From a virus, in IMG/VR virus record IMGVR_UViG_3300044617_000210, positions 1 through 25,986 of that record: a stretch of DNA of 25,986 bases. One strand, given 5' to 3'. Under the pieces are notes generated by a model, which saw nothing but the letters and a program-made list of their open reading frames with translations, ran no database searches and was not told the DNA's origin. Made by a program: the position numbers and the translations under genes. Numbering within the stretch: position 1 is the stretch's first letter; every line of letters begins with the position of its first letter. This document shows, piece by piece, positions 22,628-25,986 of the stretch.

Positions 22628-22858
22628 TCAATCAGATGCTTCTTCTACCTCTTCGGACTCCGACTCAAACTCCTCATCGTCCTCATCAGTCGTGAGGACG
22701 TAATCGGAAATGTCGGAGAGTGCCTGCTTGAACATGGCACCCGCTTGCTTACCCATGTCGTTCAGCACATCCGGGTAGTAGGCCACGTTCTCCACGTGTA
22801 GTGAAACCATCGTTTCAGCCCACCGGATCTGCAACGCAATATCTCCACGCTGACTCAC
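22628..22858 (-). CDS. Small helical protein with acidic tail
   Basis: A 76-aa protein. The first 55 residues are predicted helical (SQRGDIALQIRWAETMVSLH, then VLNDMGKQAGAMFKQAL) and the last 20 are almost all acidic (TTDEDDEEFESESEEVEEAS). GGAGG lies five bases before the GTG start at 22858. It could partner the adjacent basic proteins. I do not recognise a characterised family. Confidence 0.65.
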   Translation of the reverse strand: MSQRGDIALQIRWAETMVSLHVENVAYYPDVLNDMGKQAGAMFKQALSDISDYVLTTDEDDEEFESESEEVEEASD

Positions 22859-22889
22859 CGTGGCCTCCTACCACTAGATGTAACTAACG

Positions 22890-23036
22890 TCAGTGCGATC
22901 CCTTACCGGAACCCTTAGTGCCACCGGGCTGATGACCAAGGCGAAGGTCACCATGCTTCGGGGCAGGTGCCTTCTTGTCCATCAAAGGCTCCTGCGTGTG
23001 CGGCTTGCCGTGCGTTCCCTTATTGGGCTGAGGCAT
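22890..23036 (-). CDS. 48-aa basic His/Gly/Lys-rich protein
   Basis: An uninterrupted ORF begins MPQPNKGTHGKPHTQEPLMD and ends GGTKGSGKGSH. GGGAG precedes the ATG at 23036. It fills the gap between the 81-aa and 76-aa genes. It is basic, with several histidines and no hydrophobic core, so it is probably disordered and may bind DNA or a virion partner. No family is assigned. Confidence 0.6.
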   Translation of the reverse strand: MPQPNKGTHGKPHTQEPLMDKKAPAPKHGDLRLGHQPGGTKGSGKGSH

Positions 23037-23045
23037 TGTTTCTCC

Positions 23046-23291
23046 CTATACCTTGCGCTTCTTCTTGCCTGACTGTCCTGGTGTGTAACTCATGGAGTAA
23101 CCGCCAGGCTTCGACTTCTTTGGACCCTCTGCGCCCTTCTTTGCGGCAGCGGTTCGCTTCCGAGCGGCCTTCTCTTCGACCACATCCCTGGCGTCAAGTA
23201 TTCTGCGATACCGCTGACGAGTTCGGGCGCGCTCTGGCGGGAACCTCAGGTCAGCCAAGTTTCTTGGATCTCCCGGCTTCGCTGCTGGCAT
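23046..23291 (-). CDS. 81-aa basic protein with EGPK motif
   Basis: This protein starts MPAAKPGDPRNLADLRFPPE and has an arginine-rich helix (RARTRQRYRRILDARDVVEE). It then carries KKGAEGPKKSKPGGYSMSY and a KKKRKV tail. The EGPKKS element recurs in two neighbouring small genes. The ATG at 23291 follows the 88-aa gene by one base. The charge suggests nucleic-acid binding; function is not known. Confidence 0.65.
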   Translation of the reverse strand: MPAAKPGDPRNLADLRFPPERARTRQRYRRILDARDVVEEKAARKRTAAAKKGAEGPKKSKPGGYSMSYTPGQSGKKKRKV

Positions 23292-23292
23292 G

Positions 23293-23559
23293 TCACCACT
23301 TCACCTTGTCTGCCCAATAGGCTGCGCTCATCTTGCCTTTAGCAATATTGCTTGCGTGCCGAGCCTTGAACGACGCCTGACGCTTCGTAGGCTGCTTGTC
23401 ACCAGTAACGCCCTGCTGGCCAAACCGGATCGTCTTCACCTTGTCACCGTCTTTCGCAACGACAACGTGACTCTTGGTGGGGTGGCTGGGTGTGCGCTTC
23501 GGCTTGTTGTAGCCGTCCACACCGGCCCGCTCAAGGCGGGGATCTTTCTTACTTGCCAC
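23293..23559 (-). CDS. Conserved 88-aa protein (IRFGQQG ... AAYWADKVKW)
   Basis: The sequence holds SHVVVAKDGDKVKTIRFGQQ, ASFKARHASNIAKGKMSAAY and a terminal WADKVKW. I recall this arrangement (a short beta sheet reading V.K.IRFG, then RRxSFxARH, then sA.YW...KW) from small proteins in many unrelated phages, including marine T4-like ones. I am not aware of a proven function and do not assign a Pfam number. It is basic. The GTG start at 23559 overlaps the upstream 59-aa gene by 11 bases. Confidence 0.78.
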   Translation of the reverse strand: MASKKDPRLERAGVDGYNKPKRTPSHPTKSHVVVAKDGDKVKTIRFGQQGVTGDKQPTKRQASFKARHASNIAKGKMSAAYWADKVKW

Positions 23560-23728
23560 GCTTCTTCACAGGCTTCGGCTTAGGGCCACCCTGACCAGGA
23601 CGAGGACGAGTCGTAGGCTTTGGCTTGGCAACCATCTGACCCTTCTTCTTGGTCGGATCAGTTGGGGTCCTGATGAAACCGGGACGCGACGGGTTCAACT
23701 TCTCACCGTTCTTCTTCATTCCAGGCAT
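23549..23728 (-). CDS. 59-aa Lys/Pro-rich protein
   Basis: This ORF starts MPGMKKNGEKLNPSRPGFIR and continues TDPTKKKGQ. It ends in a proline/lysine-rich tail (PKPTTRPRPGQGGPKPKPVK, then KRGK). The ATG shares one base with the preceding stop (TGATG at 23726-23730). It is strongly basic and probably disordered. It is part of the run of small basic genes; no family is recognised. Confidence 0.6.
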   Translation of the reverse strand: MPGMKKNGEKLNPSRPGFIRTPTDPTKKKGQMVAKPKPTTRPRPGQGGPKPKPVKKRGK

Positions 23729-23907
23729 CAGCGAGCCTTCTTCTGGGCGGGCTTATTCATGGCAACACCACGACCACCAGCCTTGCCCTCAACCGGACCC
23801 TTCACGGAACGCTTCGGACCCTCAGCGCCCTGCTTGGCGGCAGCCTTCTTGGCAGCAGCCTTACCGGCAGGCGTGTACGGGAACTTCTTGCCATCAACGT
23901 TAGGCAC
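23728..23907 (-). CDS. 59-aa Lys/Ala-rich protein with EGPK motif
   Basis: The GTG start at 23907 shares one base with the preceding TAG. The product begins MPNVDGKKFPYTPAGKAAAK, has KQGAEGPKRSVKGPVEGKAG in the middle and ends NKPAQKKAR. The YTPAGKAAAKKAA stretch is reminiscent of histone-tail-like or nucleoid-associated basic tails. It is probably a DNA-interacting virion or packaging accessory, inferred from composition only. Confidence 0.62.
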   Translation of the reverse strand: MPNVDGKKFPYTPAGKAAAKKAAAKQGAEGPKRSVKGPVEGKAGGRGVAMNKPAQKKAR

Positions 23908-24251
23908 TACTTGCTCCGCTTCTTAGGTGTCGCCTTCTTAGCGACAGGAACCGACTTCTTCGGACCCTCAGATCCCTTAGTCGTAGCGAACGACACCGCC
24001 GCGCCAGCAGCAGCACCGGCCACAATGCCGCCAGCAACCTTGCGCTTCGTTGCGGCCTTCGCGGCAGCCACCCGACGCTCATAGGCAGCCTTACCGGCAG
24101 CGACACGGTTCTCGTTCTTAGTGATGTACGTGCGGGCTGCAGCCGACTGCTTGTTCTGCGCCTTCGTCGGGCCACCGCCACGAGCCGAACCACTACCCGA
24201 ACCGCCAGCGCCGCCACCTACGCGACCGCTACTGCTACCCTTTGCGGGCAT
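23907..24251 (-). CDS. 114-aa basic protein with hydrophobic segment and EGPK motif
   Basis: Residues about 1-30 are Gly/Ser-rich. A basic helix follows (KNENRVAAGKAAYERRVAAA), then a small-residue hydrophobic stretch near 72-88 (VAGGIVAGAAAGAAVSF) that could be a membrane-active helix. The end is GSEGPKKSVPVAKK and a KKRSK tail. ATG at 24251 has TAGGAG upstream and lies eight bases after the portal stop. Charge plus a glycine-zipper-like segment suggests a membrane- or DNA-contacting virion component; unproven. Confidence 0.62.
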   Translation of the reverse strand: MPAKGSSSGRVGGGAGGSGSGSARGGGPTKAQNKQSAAARTYITKNENRVAAGKAAYERRVAAAKAATKRKVAGGIVAGAAAGAAVSFATTKGSEGPKKSVPVAKKATPKKRSK

Positions 24252-24259
24252 AACAACTC

Positions 24260-25986
24260 CTATGCGGGTATGCGCCGGGAAACACCGGCAGTCAGATTGG
24301 GTTCGCCACGACCCGTAAGGCTGGCCATAAGCATCTGCAAATCAGGGCGACCACCAGGGGCCATACCCGCCTGGCCAGGGGCAACACCACGAAGTAACCC
24401 AGTTGCCTCGTTGATGCCCTCAAGACCACCGCCCGCCCCAGGCTGTACCTCACCGGGCGCGCCCATCATCGTTTCGGCTGCGCCACCGGGAGCCTCACCT
24501 GGGGCAAGCGGCTGCTCCTCGGGAGCAAACGCCTTCGCAACCACCTCTTCGATGGAGCGTCCACGTTGTCTTCCGAGGATGATTTCTGACAAGCGCGCCA
24601 GGATCTCACCTGGGTCTTGTCCGTTCTGTGCGAGGACCGGGATTGCCTGCGCGTAACCGGCAACAGCCTGCTTGAGCGCGTCCCGCATTTCCTCAATATC
24701 GACCTTCGACTCTTCTTCGCTCGCGTCAAGCGCGAACGGCATCTGGCGTCGAAGAAAGTCTCTGCTAATCAGTTTGTCGCCACGAGCCTGCAAACCAAAC
24801 ACGAGTGCACGGTTCGGGTCCAGGCCAGCCATCAGACCGTACTGCACGTCCACCGTGTAGTCGCCCTTGATGTCCCTGTCGGGGCGGTACTTGATCTCAT
24901 ACGGGGTGCCGTCCGCGTTACCGCGCACCGACTTCTCCACCGAACCGTAAATCTTCTCGTCCACGAACAGGGCCTTGCGCACAAGGTTCGTGAACCCGAC
25001 CGCGAACATGGCCTGAGCCGTGCGAATCTGCGAATCGAACCCGGACATGAGTGCCTGCACACCGCGACCCGTCACAATGGACGCATCGACGTTGCCGCCA
25101 CGAGCCTCCGGATACCGGGAACCCTGCCGCAACTCCATGTCCAGCACGGACTGCTGCGCAAACGCCGACTGCGGAACCTCAATCGGGACACGGCGTACCT
25201 GCTGGCCGTTCGCGGTACGGATCACCGCATCAGGGCCCAAAGCAAGTTCCTGCGCATCGGGTGGCATCACGATAGGTGCCTGCACCGACTTCTGTGCCGC
25301 TTCCAGGCTCAGCAGCGCGAAACGTGCCTTCGCCACCTGCACCGCGAGCACATCATCGAACTGGCCGTGCGGCTCATCGTCCACACCGGGACGCTGAATC
25401 CACTCACATAGCACCTCACCCACCGGGTTCGGTACACGAGTCAGCACCAGGCCCTCGTTCGACGGCATGAACAGCAAGTCCTGATAGCGGTCGTGATATC
25501 GCACGACCTCCACCAGATCACCGCCACCACCACGAGAGGCACCCATGATCGCGGACTCAAGTTCGGGGTAGGCGTACACGAGTTCATCGCGTGTCTTGTA
25601 GAACGAGAAGAACGCCGCAGCGAGGCGACCCCACCTGTCAAACATGGGGTACGCGCCGATAGCGTCAAGGAAACGGATGCGCGGCATCTTCTCGTCCGCG
25701 TCCACTTCCACCATCGCAGGCACGAAACCATACGTGACGTAACGGTCAGCAGCGGTGTACATCTGCCGCTGCACATCCGAGTAGGCGATGTAGCCGTTGA
25801 CGATCTTGCCGCGCTTCTCCGCAAACTCCCGGGCACGGTCACTGACCGCCTTGGACGATGCACAGTTGAACGACGGTAGCGGGGCCATCACCTCGGCCAG
25901 ATCACGTGCCGCCACATCCACCATGTTCGCCACGATGCCCCGATCAAACGGGCCCTCGGGGAACAAGTCCGGGTACACGTCACGCA
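24260..25986 (-). CDS. Portal protein, 5' end cut by the window edge
   Basis: At least 572 aa. The frame remains open past the GTG at 25978 to the last base, so the true start may lie outside. Portal-like segments include EKRGKIVNGYIAYSDVQRQM, TAADRYVTYGFVPAMVEVD, PRIRFLDAIGAYPMFDRWGR, and a central region with SRYPEARGGNVDASIVTGRG, VQALMSGFDSQIRTAQAMFA. A long C-terminal helix follows (DIEEMRDALKQAVAGYAQAI). The end is Gly/Pro-rich. The order matches phage portals: mixed wing, stem and clip, then a helical crown. It should form the dodecameric DNA gate. The terminase gene is probably just beyond the right edge. Confidence 0.82.
   Translation of the reverse strand, partial: RDVYPDLFPEGPFDRGIVANMVDVAARDLAEVMAPLPSFNCASSKAVSDRAREFAEKRGKIVNGYIAYSDVQRQMYTAADRYVTYGFVPAMVEVDADEKMPRIRFLDAIGAYPMFDRWGRLAAAFFSFYKTRDELVYAYPELESAIMGASRGGGGDLVEVVRYHDRYQDLLFMPSNEGLVLTRVPNPVGEVLCEWIQRPGVDDEPHGQFDDVLAVQVAKARFALLSLEAAQKSVQAPIVMPPDAQELALGPDAVIRTANGQQVRRVPIEVPQSAFAQQSVLDMELRQGSRYPEARGGNVDASIVTGRGVQALMSGFDSQIRTAQAMFAVGFTNLVRKALFVDEKIYGSVEKSVRGNADGTPYEIKYRPDRDIKGDYTVDVQYGLMAGLDPNRALVFGLQARGDKLISRDFLRRQMPFALDASEEESKVDIEEMRDALKQAVAGYAQAIPVLAQNGQDPGEILARLSEIILGRQRGRSIEEVVAKAFAPEEQPLAPGEAPGGAAETMMGAPGEVQPGAGGGLEGINEATGLLRGVAPGQAGMAPGGRPDLQMLMASLTGRGEPNLTAGVSRRIPA

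Noticed and set aside
1-25986. CRISPR array, insertion sequence or antibiotic-resistance gene
   Set aside because: No spaced direct-repeat array, transposase motif or resistance gene family was seen on either strand.

Overview
The window looks like the late (structural and lysis) half of a temperate, short-tailed bacteriophage of an actinobacterium, probably an aquatic one. The DNA is GC-rich (roughly 60% by eye), genes abut or overlap by 1-17 bases, GTG starts are frequent, and Shine-Dalgarno sites are clear. The host guess rests on GTG usage, a tRNA-Leu(GAG) without an encoded CCA end, an r1t-type holin with a PGRP-type amidase, and several small virion-gene families I associate with actinobacteriophages. 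A 121-aa tail-module protein belongs to a family I know from marine and freshwater phages. No database search was possible.

Layout from left to right. (1) 17-102: complete tRNA-Leu(GAG), minus strand. (2) 103-1608, plus strand: a tyrosine integrase (start set at 360) and an overlapping 72-aa CxxC protein. (3) A hairpin terminator (1664-1696) separates this from everything else, which is on the minus strand and reads right to left. (4) 1716-2986: lysis cassette of amidase endolysin, small acidic ORF, r1t-type holin and a TM plus coiled-coil protein. (5) 2986-9195: tail module of nozzle-like protein, beta-rich appendage protein, a 46-aa zinc-ribbon gene preceded by a 17-aa ORF, a dyad-rich control region (5791-6102), the aquatic-phage 121-aa protein, a glycine-rich adhesin, a tail fibre and the head-tail adaptor. 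(6) 9192-12324: head module with small proteins, a repeat protein, an N4gp56-like major capsid protein and scaffold. (7) 12440-12537: a tRNA-like element with an adjoining hairpin, between the capsid genes and the internal virion genes. (8) 12525-22182: four putative internal/ejection proteins, including one of 2137 aa. (9) 22182-24251: two conserved small proteins and six small basic proteins. (10) 24260 to the right edge: the portal gene, whose reading frame runs off the window.

How it works together: no tape measure, tail tube or tail chaperone gene is visible, so a podovirus-like particle is inferred, with portal, adaptor and nozzle forming a short tail and the large proteins probably carried inside the head. 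Terminase, replication genes and repressor are not in the window. Transcription from the right would read portal, internal proteins, scaffold/capsid, tail and lysis, punctuated by hairpins at 10801-10827 and 4951-4972. The most unusual features are (a) the 5791-6102 control region with two near-identical 16-bp palindromes, 61 bp apart, upstream of a short terminator-bounded unit; (b) the tRNA-like element inside the late operon; (c) placement of the internal-protein genes between portal and scaffold; and (d) a run of small basic proteins sharing an EGPK motif.
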